From assembly GCA_002309805.1 (NCBI GenBank), contig DBYJ01000010.1, positions 101,344 to 165,343 of the forward strand: a DNA stretch of 64,000 nucleotides. The letters run 5' to 3'. The position numbers were made by a program, and so were the translations under genes. This document shows positions 1 through 7,299 of the stretch, piece after piece (position 1 is the first letter of the stretch; every line of letters begins with the position of its first letter). A model generated the notes under the pieces. It ran no database searches. It was given only the letters and a program-made list of their open reading frames with translations, and was not told the origin of the DNA. This stretch comes from Bacteroidales bacterium UBA1189. GTDB taxonomy: Bacteria; Bacteroidota; Bacteroidia; Bacteroidales; Bacteroidaceae.

Positions 1-2
1 AG

Positions 3-377
3 GTCGATAACGCCTCGTTCAAGCTGATGCGCCGCAACCTGCCCGGCCCCTTCACCTTCATCCTGCCCGCGGGAAGCCGCCTGCCGAAAATCTTCCGCAA
101 CCGCAAGGAGGTGGGCATCCGCATCCCCGACAACCCCATCGCCACCACCATCTGCAACCAGATTGAGGCGCCCCTGCTCTCCACCACCCTGCCCTACGAC
201 GAGGACGACGACATCGGCTACCTCACCGAGCCGGAACTCATCGACGAGCTCTTCGGCGACAAGGTCGATATGGTCATCGACGGCGGCACGGGCGGCACAG
301 AGCCCTCTACGATAGTCGATTGCACCACAGGCGAGGCCGAAATCATCCGACAAGGCTTGGGCGAACTGATTGAGTGA
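3..377 (+). CDS. L-threonylcarbamoyladenylate synthase (Sua5/YrdC/TsaC family), 3' part
   Basis: The reading frame is open from the left edge, so only the C-terminal ~124 residues are present. The family makes threonylcarbamoyl-AMP from threonine, bicarbonate and ATP for the t6A modification of ANN-decoding tRNAs in the cytoplasm. The visible part has the PGPFTFIL core, the VGIRIPDNP segment and the STIVD stretch near the C-terminus, in the order expected for YrdC domains. The N-terminal KxR/SxxN nucleotide-binding motif lies outside the window. An ATG at position 27 lies inside this conserved core and is not the start. The gene ends 53 bp before the Wzi-like gene on the same strand. Confidence 0.9.
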   Translation, partial: VDNASFKLMRRNLPGPFTFILPAGSRLPKIFRNRKEVGIRIPDNPIATTICNQIEAPLLSTTLPYDEDDDIGYLTEPELIDELFGDKVDMVIDGGTGGTEPSTIVDCTTGEAEIIRQGLGELIE

Positions 378-430
378 AGAGTTAAGAACCGACAGAGGTA
401 GAACGAAGTTCAATTAATAGTTAAGAAAAA

Positions 431-2017
431 ATGTCCCGCATCCAGCGCCGTTCATTCTTCATTCTTCTTTTTTCATTTCTCCTCCTTGGCATGCCGGCAT
501 GGGGAGGTGAGGACTGGCGCTTCGACGTGGGGACGAACGTGACCGTAGGAGGGGGACAGCATGCCCCCTTCTGGCTGACGGCAAACCGCCACGGGCTGGC
601 ATCGCTGGAGCCCAATAGTGCCTACCTGCGCACCGCGGCTACGCGGGACTATCAGCGCACCCGCGGCCTCGACTGGGAGTTCTGTGCCGACGTAGCCGCA
701 GGGACGCTTGACAACACCGCATCAGGTTTCCGGAATGAGGTCTCAGGCATCGGCTACCGCCCCTTCGTCGTGCAGCAGCTCTACGCCGGCGTGCGCTACG
801 ACTGCTGGCAGCTGACGCTGGGCAGCCGCGAGCGCACCTCGCAGGGCAAGAACGCCCTCCTCACCTCGGGCGGCATGACGTGGAGCGGCAACGCACGCCC
901 CATCCCGCAGGTGCGCTTCGGCATCTCCGACTACACCCCCGTCACCTTCCTCTTCCACGACTGGCTCAGCGTCAAGGGCTTCGTCAGCTACGGACGGACG
1001 ACCGACGATGCCTTCCAGCGCCAGCACGTCAGCCCCGCGCGCTACGCCCTCTACACCCAGCGCGCCCTCTTCCACGAGAAGAGCTTCTTCTTCCGCGTCG
1101 GCAAGCACCAGGTCTCGCCCCTTTCGCTGGAGATAGGTCTTGAGATGGACTGCCAGTTCGGCGGCGAACTATGGGAGCACGATGTCCGCCTCAGCCCGTC
1201 GGACGAGGACAAGCTGCTCTTTGCCAACCCCAGGCGCGCGGCCGACTTCCTGAAAGCCCTGCTGCCGCTGAGCGGAGGCGACGGCTCCACCCTCTCCGAC
1301 CAGAACAACGCCGCCGGCAACCACTTCGGCAGCATCCACTTCGCCCTTAATTATAATAATAGGTATGCAGACTGGCACGCGCGCGCCTACTACGAGCATT
1401 ACTTCGACGGACGCACGGGCATGACGCCCTGGAACAAGACCCGCGACATGGCCGGCCAGCCCCACGTCTGGATTGCCTATCCTTGGTTCGATGCCCTCTA
1501 TGGCGTGGAGGTCACCCTGCCCCGCAACCCCTGCGTCAGCACCCTTGTGGTGGAATACAACACCACGCGTGACCAATGCGGCCCCATCCACCACAGCTCC
1601 TCCTCCACCCTGCCCGCCAGCATCCACGGCTTCGCCTGCTACTACTACAACAGCAGCTACCCCTCCTACCAGCACCACGGCCTGACGGCAGGCTCTCCCC
1701 TGCTCTACAGCCCGCTCTACAACGCCGACCACACCCTCATCAATACCGACACGCGCCTCCGCGCCCTCCACATCGGCATAGCCGGAAGCCCCACGCCCTC
1801 GCTGGACTACCGCCTGCTGGGCACCTTCGTCCGCTCGTGGGGCTCCTACATGGACCCGCTGCCCGACCCGCAGAACACCCTCAGCGCCTTGGCTGAGCTG
1901 ACCTGTACGCCCCGCACCTTTGCCGGCTGGAGCGCCACCGCAGCCCTCGCCCTCGACCGCAGCCCGCGCCTCGGCAACAACCTCGGCCTGCAAATCGGCG
2001 TGAAAAAGACATTTTAA
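431..2017 (+). CDS. Capsule assembly Wzi family outer-membrane protein
   Basis: This 528-residue protein has an N-terminal signal peptide (hydrophobic to about residue 24, AWG/GED junction) followed by aromatic-rich, alternating segments typical of an outer-membrane beta-barrel. Phrases such as APFWLTANRHG and the closing LGNNLGLQIGVKKTF match the Bacteroidetes Wzi-like family (Caps_assemb_Wzi). Wzi anchors or organises capsular polysaccharide at the cell surface. It lies about 9 kb from the exopolysaccharide locus, so a link to that polymer is an inference. The codons of the hydrophobic core derive from a ttcattc-type simple repeat, as in the GH5 gene near 49 kb. The gene ends 63 bp before a lipoprotein gene and may be co-transcribed with it. 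Confidence 0.8.
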   Translation: MSRIQRRSFFILLFSFLLLGMPAWGGEDWRFDVGTNVTVGGGQHAPFWLTANRHGLASLEPNSAYLRTAATRDYQRTRGLDWEFCADVAAGTLDNTASGFRNEVSGIGYRPFVVQQLYAGVRYDCWQLTLGSRERTSQGKNALLTSGGMTWSGNARPIPQVRFGISDYTPVTFLFHDWLSVKGFVSYGRTTDDAFQRQHVSPARYALYTQRALFHEKSFFFRVGKHQVSPLSLEIGLEMDCQFGGELWEHDVRLSPSDEDKLLFANPRRAADFLKALLPLSGGDGSTLSDQNNAAGNHFGSIHFALNYNNRYADWHARAYYEHYFDGRTGMTPWNKTRDMAGQPHVWIAYPWFDALYGVEVTLPRNPCVSTLVVEYNTTRDQCGPIHHSSSSTLPASIHGFACYYYNSSYPSYQHHGLTAGSPLLYSPLYNADHTLINTDTRLRALHIGIAGSPTPSLDYRLLGTFVRSWGSYMDPLPDPQNTLSALAELTCTPRTFAGWSATAALALDRSPRLGNNLGLQIGVKKTF

Positions 2018-2080
2018 TCAAGAATGAAGATGAGAAAGGGACAATATCATAGTGATCAGAGGACAGTGAACAATGTTCAC

Positions 2081-2524
2081 ATGCTGAGAGCGTTCGCTAT
2101 AGTTCTCAGCCTTAGCCTCTTATCTTCTTGCGGGAAGAACATCCGCTACTCCGCCTTCGACGGGTTCTGGCAGGTCTGCTCCATCGAGGACAAGGCGACG
2201 GGGACGATTACCGACCCCGAGGGACGCCTCTACATCAGTTTTGAGTGCGAGCTGGCGAAGCTCTCCTATTTCACCGAGGACCACAACACCGGCTTCGTCG
2301 GCTTCGAGTACATCGGCTCGTACGTCCAGCAGGGCGATTCGCTCCACTTCAGCCCCTTCTACACCTACCACTACACCAACCCCGACGAGACCGTCGAGGC
2401 GCCTGCCGCCCACCTCTCCGCCTTCGGCATCCACGCCCAGCCCGCCTCATTCGCCCTCCGCATGACCCGCAGCAACATGACCCTCGACAACGCCGAGACC
2501 CGCCTCACGCTACGGAAATACTAA
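2081..2524 (+). CDS. Small lipoprotein, lipocalin-like
   Basis: I place the start at 2081 because it gives a compact lipoprotein signal (hydrophobic stretch ending LLSSC, lipid-attachment Cys at residue 17). An in-frame ATG at 2024 would add 19 polar residues before it. The mature ~130 residues begin with FDGFWQVCSIEDKATG and have alternating strands, like the lipocalin-like lipoproteins common in Bacteroidales. Members are short periplasmic or surface lipoproteins without a defined ligand. After the stop, the last codons (ctacggaaatacta) are repeated twice more as a degenerate short tandem up to about 2575. The exact family is uncertain and no function is assigned. Confidence 0.65.
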   Translation: MLRAFAIVLSLSLLSSCGKNIRYSAFDGFWQVCSIEDKATGTITDPEGRLYISFECELAKLSYFTEDHNTGFVGFEYIGSYVQQGDSLHFSPFYTYHYTNPDETVEAPAAHLSAFGIHAQPASFALRMTRSNMTLDNAETRLTLRKY

Positions 2525-2602
2525 CCCGCATCAAGCTACGGAAATACTAATCCTCCTCACGCTACGGAAAATCTAATCCTCCTCCCCGAAATCACCTGTA
2601 CA

Positions 2603-2803
2603 ATGAAACTGAAGAAACGCAAAATCAAGCACGCAGCCCTGTTCTTCCTCTGCTGGTTTGCCCTTTTGGTCTTTCTGGTTGACGGCGTGCTGAAATTCCA
2701 GACGTTGGTTGACTATTTCGGCTCGTACGCACTGGTTGAAATAGCGTTGGTGCTGTTACTCCTTCTGCCCACATGGGCCGTTTACCGATTCACCAAAGAA
2801 TAA
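2603..2803 (+). CDS. Small two-helix membrane protein, hypothetical
   Basis: This 66-residue protein has a basic N-terminus (MKLKKRKIKH), a first hydrophobic helix (about residues 11-27), a short loop with FQTLVDYFGS, and a second helix (about 43-60) ending in a basic RFTKE tail. Both termini are predicted cytoplasmic. It lies 78 bp after the lipoprotein gene on the same strand, possibly at the end of that operon. I do not recognise the family. The coherent topology and normal codon use argue that it is real. Confidence 0.6.
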   Translation: MKLKKRKIKHAALFFLCWFALLVFLVDGVLKFQTLVDYFGSYALVEIALVLLLLLPTWAVYRFTKE

Positions 2804-2833
2804 CCGCATAACCATTCTGTCTGACAAACACCT

Positions 2834-2867
2834 GAAGCCCCGACCTGCAAATGCAAGCCAGGGCTTC
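2834..2867 (+). terminator. Possible hairpin terminator after the small membrane protein gene
   Basis: The arms GAAGCCC (2834-2840) and GGGCTTC (2861-2867) can pair around a 20-base loop, 30 bp past the stop codon. There is no clear T-run after the hairpin, so this is a weak call. Confidence 0.3.
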
Positions 2868-3014
2868 TTGAGTCTATCAGTCTGCTTCGCAGAGAAATTA
2901 TTCAAAATTAATTTCAAAATTATTCAAAATTAAACTCTTATCTTTTTTGTCTCATTCAAGGGGAACGAGTTATTTTGTTTAATTTTGTTTTTAATTTTGC
3001 CTAATTTGGCCTTC

Positions 3015-3110
3015 GGCCTTCCTCCTTCGCACCTCGGCCATTCAAACAAGTTTGATGGCACTCGGTTTGTCGTCGGTTCTGCCCCGAGGGGCACTTCCTT
3101 TAACCTTTAA
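3015..3110 (-). repeat. Degenerate third copy of the dispersed hairpin element
   Basis: The segment around ctcggccattcaaac and its continuation gtttgatggcactcgg matches the reverse complement of the centre of the element at 8.1 kb. The hairpin arms are kept while several bases differ. The flanks are too diverged to set exact ends. Confidence 0.45.
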
Positions 3111-3128
3111 CCTTTAACCCTTAACCCT
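3099..3128. repeat. ttaacc(t/c) short tandem repeat
   Basis: A seven-base word (ttaacct/ttaaccc) is repeated about four times. Similar short words recur between genes throughout this window. Confidence 0.7.
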
Positions 3129-3130
3129 TT

Positions 3131-3179
3131 CCCCCCCACCTCCCCTCCCTCACGGGAGGGGTCGGGGGTGGGTCTTTTT
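3131..3179 (+). terminator. GC-rich hairpin with T-run
   Basis: CCCCTCCC (3142-3149) pairs with GGGAGGGG (3154-3161), an outer C-rich/G-rich stem extends it, and TTTTT follows at 3175-3179. For + strand transcripts this resembles an intrinsic terminator. The T-run ends in the stop codon region of the convergent HU-like gene. It belongs to a family of C-rich hairpins also seen at 3.64, 7.07 and 51.15 kb. Confidence 0.5.
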
Positions 3180-3594
3180 AGGCCAACAGCTCAGAGGGCA
3201 CTCTCTTCAGCGTCTTGTTCGTGCGGACGTACTTCAGGAGGTCGGCCTCGGGGCGGAAGCGGATGCCCACCTTCTTGATGTAGCTCGACGGGTCGAAGCT
3301 TTCGGCGGGGATGACTGACTGCGCGAAGCACTTGCTCTGGAGGTTCGCCTGTAAGGCGCCGATCTCCTGCAGCACGATGCGCTGACCCTGGAGCAGATGC
3401 GTCTTGATGAACTCCTTCGCGGCCGTCAGCACGGCGATGACGTCGGCCTTCGTGACGGTGGTGGCATGCTGGATGTCCTCGGCGAGGCTCTTGAAGTCGT
3501 AGTCGCCCGTCTTCACGGCGCGGTTGGTGGCGTAGTCGACGCCCTCGGCACCTCTCGGGTTGGTGCAACCCACAATCTGATAAGTAATTGGCAT
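3178..3594 (-). CDS. HU-like DNA-binding protein (HU-HIG family)
   Basis: The 138-residue protein begins MPITYQIVG and has the Bacteroidetes-type histone-like layout. An extra N-terminal segment is followed by the HU helical part (SLAEDIQHATTVTKADVIAVLTAA, about residues 36-60, too long to be a short HU), a strand region with VLQEIGALQANL, and a basic C-terminal arm. Such proteins bind and bend DNA. In Bacteroidales, divergent HU proteins commonly sit near VirE/DUF3987-type primase-helicase genes and polysaccharide loci, as here (primase at 8.7-11 kb, polysaccharide locus beyond). It is the only minus-strand gene before 11 kb. The upstream DNA is simple repeat, and I see no clear promoter. 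Confidence 0.75.
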   Translation of the reverse strand: MPITYQIVGCTNPRGAEGVDYATNRAVKTGDYDFKSLAEDIQHATTVTKADVIAVLTAAKEFIKTHLLQGQRIVLQEIGALQANLQSKCFAQSVIPAESFDPSSYIKKVGIRFRPEADLLKYVRTNKTLKRVPSELLA

Positions 3595-3604
3595 AATAAA
3601 ATTA

Positions 3605-3723
3605 GATAATTAGGAATTAGAAATTAGGAATTAGGAGCCTCTCCCCATCCCTCCCCTGAAGGGAAGGGTGCTCCGGCCGGTTGTTTCACCCCTCCTTCAG
3701 GAGGGGGACGGGGGAGGCTTTTT
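3605..3723. repeat. Simple aattagga repeat followed by C-rich hairpin element
   Basis: About 30 bp of aattagga-type tandem repeat (3605-3635) leads into a C-rich/G-rich element that starts gcctctccccatcc, with two hairpins (around 3651-3668 and 3690-3706) and a final TTTTT. The same kind of element is found inside the GH31 gene at 51145-51210. Confidence 0.6.
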
Positions 3724-3749
3724 CCGTAGTAAAGATACAACCTCTCAGA

Positions 3750-3812
3750 CAGCGCAGGGGACGGAGACGGCAGCGCAGGGGACGGAGGCGGCAGCGCAGG
3801 GCATTGACGGCG
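3750..3812. repeat. 21-bp tandem repeat array D (three units)
   Basis: Three consecutive 21-bp units start at 3750, 3771 and 3792. Each begins cagcgcaggg; the first two differ at one position. No reliable gene covers them. The 21-bp period is shared with arrays at 23.4, 45.5 and 52.5 kb, and unit 1 matches the first unit of the 23.4-kb array at about 13 of 21 positions. Confidence 0.7.
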
Positions 3813-3952
3813 GGGGAGGAGGCACCGCATTCACCATGCCCTCTATAGAGTAAGTATCCCGAAAAAAACGAAAAATTACGTTTTCTGCCGATTATTTTCA
3901 GGCTTATCTCAAAATTCCACTCACAACGGCCTCTCAGCAGGGGAGTGGGAAA

Positions 3953-4144
3953 AAGTATCAGGTATCACGGTATCACCGGTTTTTTCTGATACCACCCCTC
4001 GCCGCACCTATATAGGGTTGTTTGTTATTATATATTTATATAAAGAAAAAAGAGAAATACAAAGAGAAAAAAGAAAGCAAAAGGAGGGTAAAAAAGTATC
4101 ATGGGTGTCTGCGTGATACCCTGATACCTTGATACCTGATACCC
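3953..4144. repeat. AT-rich tract bracketed by ggtatcac / gtgatacc words
   Basis: On the left (3953-3994), ggtatcac words are repeated and followed by TTTTTT and ctgatacc. In the middle is an AT-rich stretch (tattatatatttatata) and a purine-rich run. On the right (4096-4144) are gtatcat and four gatacc words in the opposite orientation. The layout resembles the tract at 45950-46122, which uses a different word. The plan of iterons plus AT-rich DNA resembles replication origins or segregation sites, but no function is shown. Confidence 0.6.
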
Positions 4145-4201
4145 CAACGCCCCTTCACACCCTCCAGTCTGCCAGGGGAGAAGAAAAAACTGTGCGAAAC
4201 A

Positions 4202-4233
4202 CTTGCATTTCCTCATCCGTTGCGCTATCTTTG
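4202..4233 (+). promoter_or_regulatory. Bacteroidetes-type promoter for the small protein/peptidase pair
   Basis: CTTG at 4202-4205, a 20-bp spacer, and TATCTTTG at 4226-4233 fit the -33/-7 consensus. The expected transcript starts near 4240, so the first usable ATG is at 4257. Confidence 0.75.
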
Positions 4234-4256
4234 CAGAACAAAATCGAAACAGCCGT

Positions 4257-4646
4257 ATGAAACTCTTCAGCAAACTGACGAAATCACCTCAGAAAGCGCC
4301 CTCCCTGAACGACTATCTCAGCGAGGCGGGACTGAGCGAGGAGGACCTGCAGGGCATCACCGCTTCGCTGGACGTGGACGCCTCGGACCTGAGCAATTCA
4401 CAGAAGCGGCATCTGGCCGACGAGGATGGCTTTGAGCTGAAACCGTCAACCTCCAACTTCACGGGAATGGAAATCATCTCCTGCACAGCCAGTGCCATAA
4501 CCATTCTCTCGACGCTCATTTCGCTGGAGAAATGGGTGGGTTCCAAGATTTTTGTGACCATTACGCTCAACAACGTCAAGCATCGCGTCACCGTGAACCA
4601 GGCCATCAAGGCCCTCCTCGACTCGGCAAAGAACCACAGCGCCTGA
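4257..4646 (+). CDS. Small protein with a hydrophobic segment, partner of the peptidase
   Basis: I choose the ATG at 4257 because the promoter -7 box ends at 4233; the longer frame from 4203 would start inside the promoter. The 129-residue protein has an acidic N-terminal half (NDYLSEAGLSEEDLQ, residues 19-33), a hydrophobic stretch (about 76-93, TASAITILSTLISLEKWV) and a C-terminal strand/helix part (FVTITLNNVKHRVTVNQAIK). The order hydrophobic helix then charged beta segment resembles small effector-associated components of some bacterial conflict systems (EACC1-like), but this is only a resemblance. Its stop is 19 bp before the HEXXH peptidase gene, so the two very likely share an operon. 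No function is assigned. Confidence 0.65.
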   Translation: MKLFSKLTKSPQKAPSLNDYLSEAGLSEEDLQGITASLDVDASDLSNSQKRHLADEDGFELKPSTSNFTGMEIISCTASAITILSTLISLEKWVGSKIFVTITLNNVKHRVTVNQAIKALLDSAKNHSA

Positions 4647-4665
4647 CCCCATTGCGGCAACGCCG

Positions 4666-5805
4666 ATGCTGACCATCCGACCCATTGACTACAAAGAACT
4701 TGATGCCCTCGTCAGCCATCTGAACGAACAATTCAGCGGCAGCTGCCGGCTGCAACTCAGCGACGACTGCCTGATGCCCTTTCTCGACTACGGCAGCGCG
4801 GCAGCGGCAGGCGATGCCGCCATCGTGTTCAGCTCACGCATGGACACCGTACTCACCCTGTTCACCGCCCACCCCTACGAACCGCAGCGGCTGGGGACAA
4901 TCCTCCCACTCTACCTGATAGCCAACCGCCATGTGGAGGCAGGCAACTGGTACAACGCCGAAGCCGCCCTCAAAGCCCTCGAAAAAGAGACCATGATGCT
5001 GGCTATTGACCCCACACACACCGACCTGCCCGACGAGATGACCTTCTACCTCGACATGCAGGCCGAGGCGATGCTGCTCCACGAATATGGGCACTACGCA
5101 TTCCGCCGTGACCCCCGATTCCTGGACCACATCAAGCAGGTGGTGACGGAAGCCTTATTCGACGATCTGCCCCGCACCCCCGCCAACCGCTATTTCACCC
5201 GCCTGCTGCAGCGCAACGGACAGGTGATGGAGGAATTGTCGTGCGACTGGTTTGCCATGACCATCCTGGCAGACAGGCTGGGAAAGAGGTCGCTGACTGA
5301 GGACGAAATCGGGGAAGTCATCCACCAAGTGGTGCGGATGTATGCCTCGCTGGAACTCCTTGCCGAGGCCCGTCCCGTCAGGAAACAAAGCATGAAAAAA
5401 GGCTACACGAAAAGAGCTTTCGACGTGGCAAGGCCCGCCCTTGTCAGCCTTCGCGCAACGGCAGACTGGGATGGCATATCGGCCCAAGCCATGGTGGAGG
5501 AGATGAAGGCCGCGCAAATCAGGACGCGGGCCATTCGTCGCAGCATGACGAATCTGACCTACTACAGAATGCGAAAGGACATTCCCAGCGACGTGTCGGA
5601 CAAGCAGCGCGAAACCACCCTGGCCCTGCTGGCGAAACAGGAGCAGACACTCTTCCAATGGTACGCCCACCCCTACGACGCGAACGACGAGTACATCAGC
5701 TGGCGCACCCTCTCCGCGTTCTCCAAGATATATAATCTGCTTGACGACATCCCCGAGTCCGACAAAAAGGAGGTACTGAACGACATCTTCTCGAAGTTCC
5801 TCTGA
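4666..5805 (+). CDS. Putative soluble zinc metallopeptidase (HEXXH...ExxxD type)
   Basis: The 379-residue protein carries HEYGH at residues 139-143 in a helix (AMLLHEYGHYAF). The pattern E190-L-S-C-D194 followed by WFAM comes 46 residues later. That spacing and the ExxxD form match gluzincins of the M48/M56 type, where the glutamate is the third zinc ligand. Unlike those families it has no signal peptide or membrane helices, so it should be cytoplasmic. The first ~100 residues and the last ~150 show no known domain to me. It forms an operon with the small protein upstream and is followed by a hairpin terminator. Substrate unknown; a defence or stress role is possible by analogy only. Confidence 0.7.
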   Translation: MLTIRPIDYKELDALVSHLNEQFSGSCRLQLSDDCLMPFLDYGSAAAAGDAAIVFSSRMDTVLTLFTAHPYEPQRLGTILPLYLIANRHVEAGNWYNAEAALKALEKETMMLAIDPTHTDLPDEMTFYLDMQAEAMLLHEYGHYAFRRDPRFLDHIKQVVTEALFDDLPRTPANRYFTRLLQRNGQVMEELSCDWFAMTILADRLGKRSLTEDEIGEVIHQVVRMYASLELLAEARPVRKQSMKKGYTKRAFDVARPALVSLRATADWDGISAQAMVEEMKAAQIRTRAIRRSMTNLTYYRMRKDIPSDVSDKQRETTLALLAKQEQTLFQWYAHPYDANDEYISWRTLSAFSKIYNLLDDIPESDKKEVLNDIFSKFL

Positions 5806-5916
5806 AAAGCTGAGGCAGGGAGATGGGATGAGGGGAAAACCCTGCCCTTTCGTAATTTTTTGCAAAGATAAGCGGAACCTGTACCATATTCCCGTACAGA
5901 CGAGTTAAAAGATGCA

Positions 5917-5949
5917 AAACGGGCGAATTTTCCCCGTTTCGCTTTTTTT
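5917..5949 (+). terminator. Intrinsic terminator of the peptidase operon
   Basis: AAACGGG (5917-5923) pairs with CCCGTTT (5933-5939), and a run of seven T follows (5943-5949). It lies about 110 bp past the peptidase stop and just before the promoter of the next gene. Confidence 0.6.
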
Positions 5950-5965
5950 ATGGGGAGGGACGTCG

Positions 5966-5973
5966 TATATTTG
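5966..5973 (+). promoter_or_regulatory. -7 box (TATATTTG) of the UmuD-like gene
   Basis: TATATTTG matches TAnnTTTG. The -33 region is poor (CTTT at 5942-5945). The box places transcription start near 5980 and rules out the in-frame ATG at 5950 as the translation start. Confidence 0.55.
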
Positions 5974-6027
5974 CCGGCGAAAGAGAGAGGTAAAAAGATT
6001 ATTCATTTCAAAAAAAACTACAAAACT

Positions 6028-6990
6028 ATGACAGAAGATGAACTGAAAGAACTGTTCCGCACGCTGGAGGAACAGGGTTGGAAACCCCAGTTATGCGACA
6101 CGCCGGTGCCGCTCTACGATGTACGTGTGCCCTGCGGCCCGCCTACCGAGCTGGGCGACACACCGCCCGAGGTAGTCATGATGCCCAAGGATTTCCTGTT
6201 CTCGCTTCAGGAGTTCATGGTGACGGTGACGGGCGACTCGATGGTGGATGCCGACATCGAAGAGGGCGACGTGGTGACGGTGGAGCCCAACACCCCCATC
6301 CACGACGGCGACATCGTGCTGGTGATGATTGACGGCGAGACCACGCTGAAGAGCTACTGCATGGACGAGGAGGGGCAGCCGTGGCTGGTGCCGCAGAACA
6401 CGGCGTACAATGCGTTCCGCCTGTCGGAGAGCAACTCCGTATGGGTGATGGGGGTGGTGCGCGCCGTGGAGAAGCGGGCGCCGCGCGTCAGCTACCGCGC
6501 GTGCATCAAGCACATCGCCAAGGCCAAGACCAAGATGGCGCAGCCACAACCGCTCACCTCCGAGGCCGCGAAGGATTGCACGGAGGAGGAGACACACCGC
6601 CAGCACCCTGCGCCGACTTCGGCGGAGCTGACAGCCCGGGCCGTGCAGAACGCGCTTCGCCTCATGGCGGGGAAACTGAACACACAGAAGATGGCCGGGA
6701 TGTCGGGGCAGGCCTTGTGGCAGGGCATCTACCGCGTGCTGGCCGATCGCGGCATCGTGAAGCCGGGTGACTATGCGGGATTCGGACGATACATCAATGC
6801 GCTGAAGGTGGAGGGGATGAGGCTCGCCGACGAGGGTAAGGGGCTCAGCAAGACCGACGACGGTGTGCTGAAGAGACCGCTGGCGGAGTGGAACCTGACG
6901 AGTTACAAGGGGCGGAAGGGCACGTTCGACCGTTACCATCTGGCAGCCACCACCTTCGACGAAACCCTCACGGAGTGTATGAACAAATAA
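6028..6990 (+). CDS. UmuD-like S24 autoprotease with a C-terminal extension
   Basis: The start at 6028 lies downstream of the -7 box. Residues ~25-160 align by eye with UmuD: a candidate cleavage site C36-G37 (VPCG), the nucleophile in TGDSM (Ser71), and the base in TTLKSY (Lys108). The Ser-Lys spacing is 37, as in both LexA and UmuD. No helix-turn-helix precedes it, so it is not a LexA or phage repressor. Classical UmuD is ~140 residues and sits next to umuC. This protein has 320 residues and no polymerase gene beside it. The extra C-terminal part (~165-320) has a linker and a globular segment (ALWQGIYRVLADRGIV...). RecA-stimulated self-cleavage releasing the C-terminal part is an inference. 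Neighbours are a peptidase pair, a sigma factor and a primase-helicase. Confidence 0.8.
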   Translation: MTEDELKELFRTLEEQGWKPQLCDTPVPLYDVRVPCGPPTELGDTPPEVVMMPKDFLFSLQEFMVTVTGDSMVDADIEEGDVVTVEPNTPIHDGDIVLVMIDGETTLKSYCMDEEGQPWLVPQNTAYNAFRLSESNSVWVMGVVRAVEKRAPRVSYRACIKHIAKAKTKMAQPQPLTSEAAKDCTEEETHRQHPAPTSAELTARAVQNALRLMAGKLNTQKMAGMSGQALWQGIYRVLADRGIVKPGDYAGFGRYINALKVEGMRLADEGKGLSKTDDGVLKRPLAEWNLTSYKGRKGTFDRYHLAATTFDETLTECMNK

Positions 6991-7011
6991 AAAACTGAAC
7001 AGACAAGAAAG

Positions 7012-7045
7012 CGGTATCGCGGTATCACGGTATCAGGATATCACG
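7012..7045. repeat. ggtatcac word cluster
   Basis: Three to four ggtatc(a/g)c words stand head to tail just past the UmuD-like gene. The word is the same as at 3953-4144 and 11021-11054. Confidence 0.65.
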
Positions 7046-7071
7046 CGTAACACGCTGACACCTCCACGCGC

Positions 7072-7122
7072 AGATCCTCTCCCTCGTTCCCTCCTTTCTG
7101 GAGGACGGGGGAGAGGGTTTTT
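7072..7122 (+). terminator. Intrinsic terminator after the UmuD-like gene
   Basis: CCTCTCCC and CCCTCC pair with GGAGG and GGGGAGAGG around a short loop, and TTTTTAT follows. The rest of the 309-bp gap up to the sigma gene holds the ggtatcac cluster and a degenerate acctgcgct repeat; no gene is seen. Confidence 0.65.
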
Positions 7123-7299
7123 ATACCCGAACCTGCGCTGAAAGCTGCGCCGTAACCTGCGCTTATGCTCCCAAACATGCTCCCATGCCCGGGATACGTA
7201 AAATTCTCATTTTTTGGGGATACCTTTACCATGTGAAGCATCGCGAAAGGGGATGCTGACACGCCCGAGAGGATTGTTTAACCATTTAAGATAAAGGAT

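Larger units (their letters stand above)
2804..3177. other. Gene-free stretch rich in repeats
   Basis: No gene is seen in these 374 bp. The stretch contains, in order, a GAAGCCC/GGGCTTC inverted repeat, a duplicated ttattcaaaatta word at about 2898-2930, a degenerate copy of the dispersed element also found at 8.1 and 49.3 kb, a ttaacc tandem, and a GC-rich hairpin with a T-run. Confidence 0.6.

Noticed and set aside
3668..3853. 61-codon frame containing a seven-residue repeat
   Set aside because: The repeat is the 21-bp array itself, the first part is the C-rich hairpin element, and no promoter or conserved residue supports a gene.
3953..4144. Possible CRISPR array because of repeated ggtatcac words
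   Set aside because: The words are 8 bp, spacers are absent or irregular, orientation inverts across the tract, and no cas gene is present.
5862..5869. Minus-strand TATCTTTG box pointing into the peptidase gene 3' end
   Set aside because: No TTTG stands 19-21 bp upstream and no gene lies downstream on that strand; probably chance or a weak antisense start.
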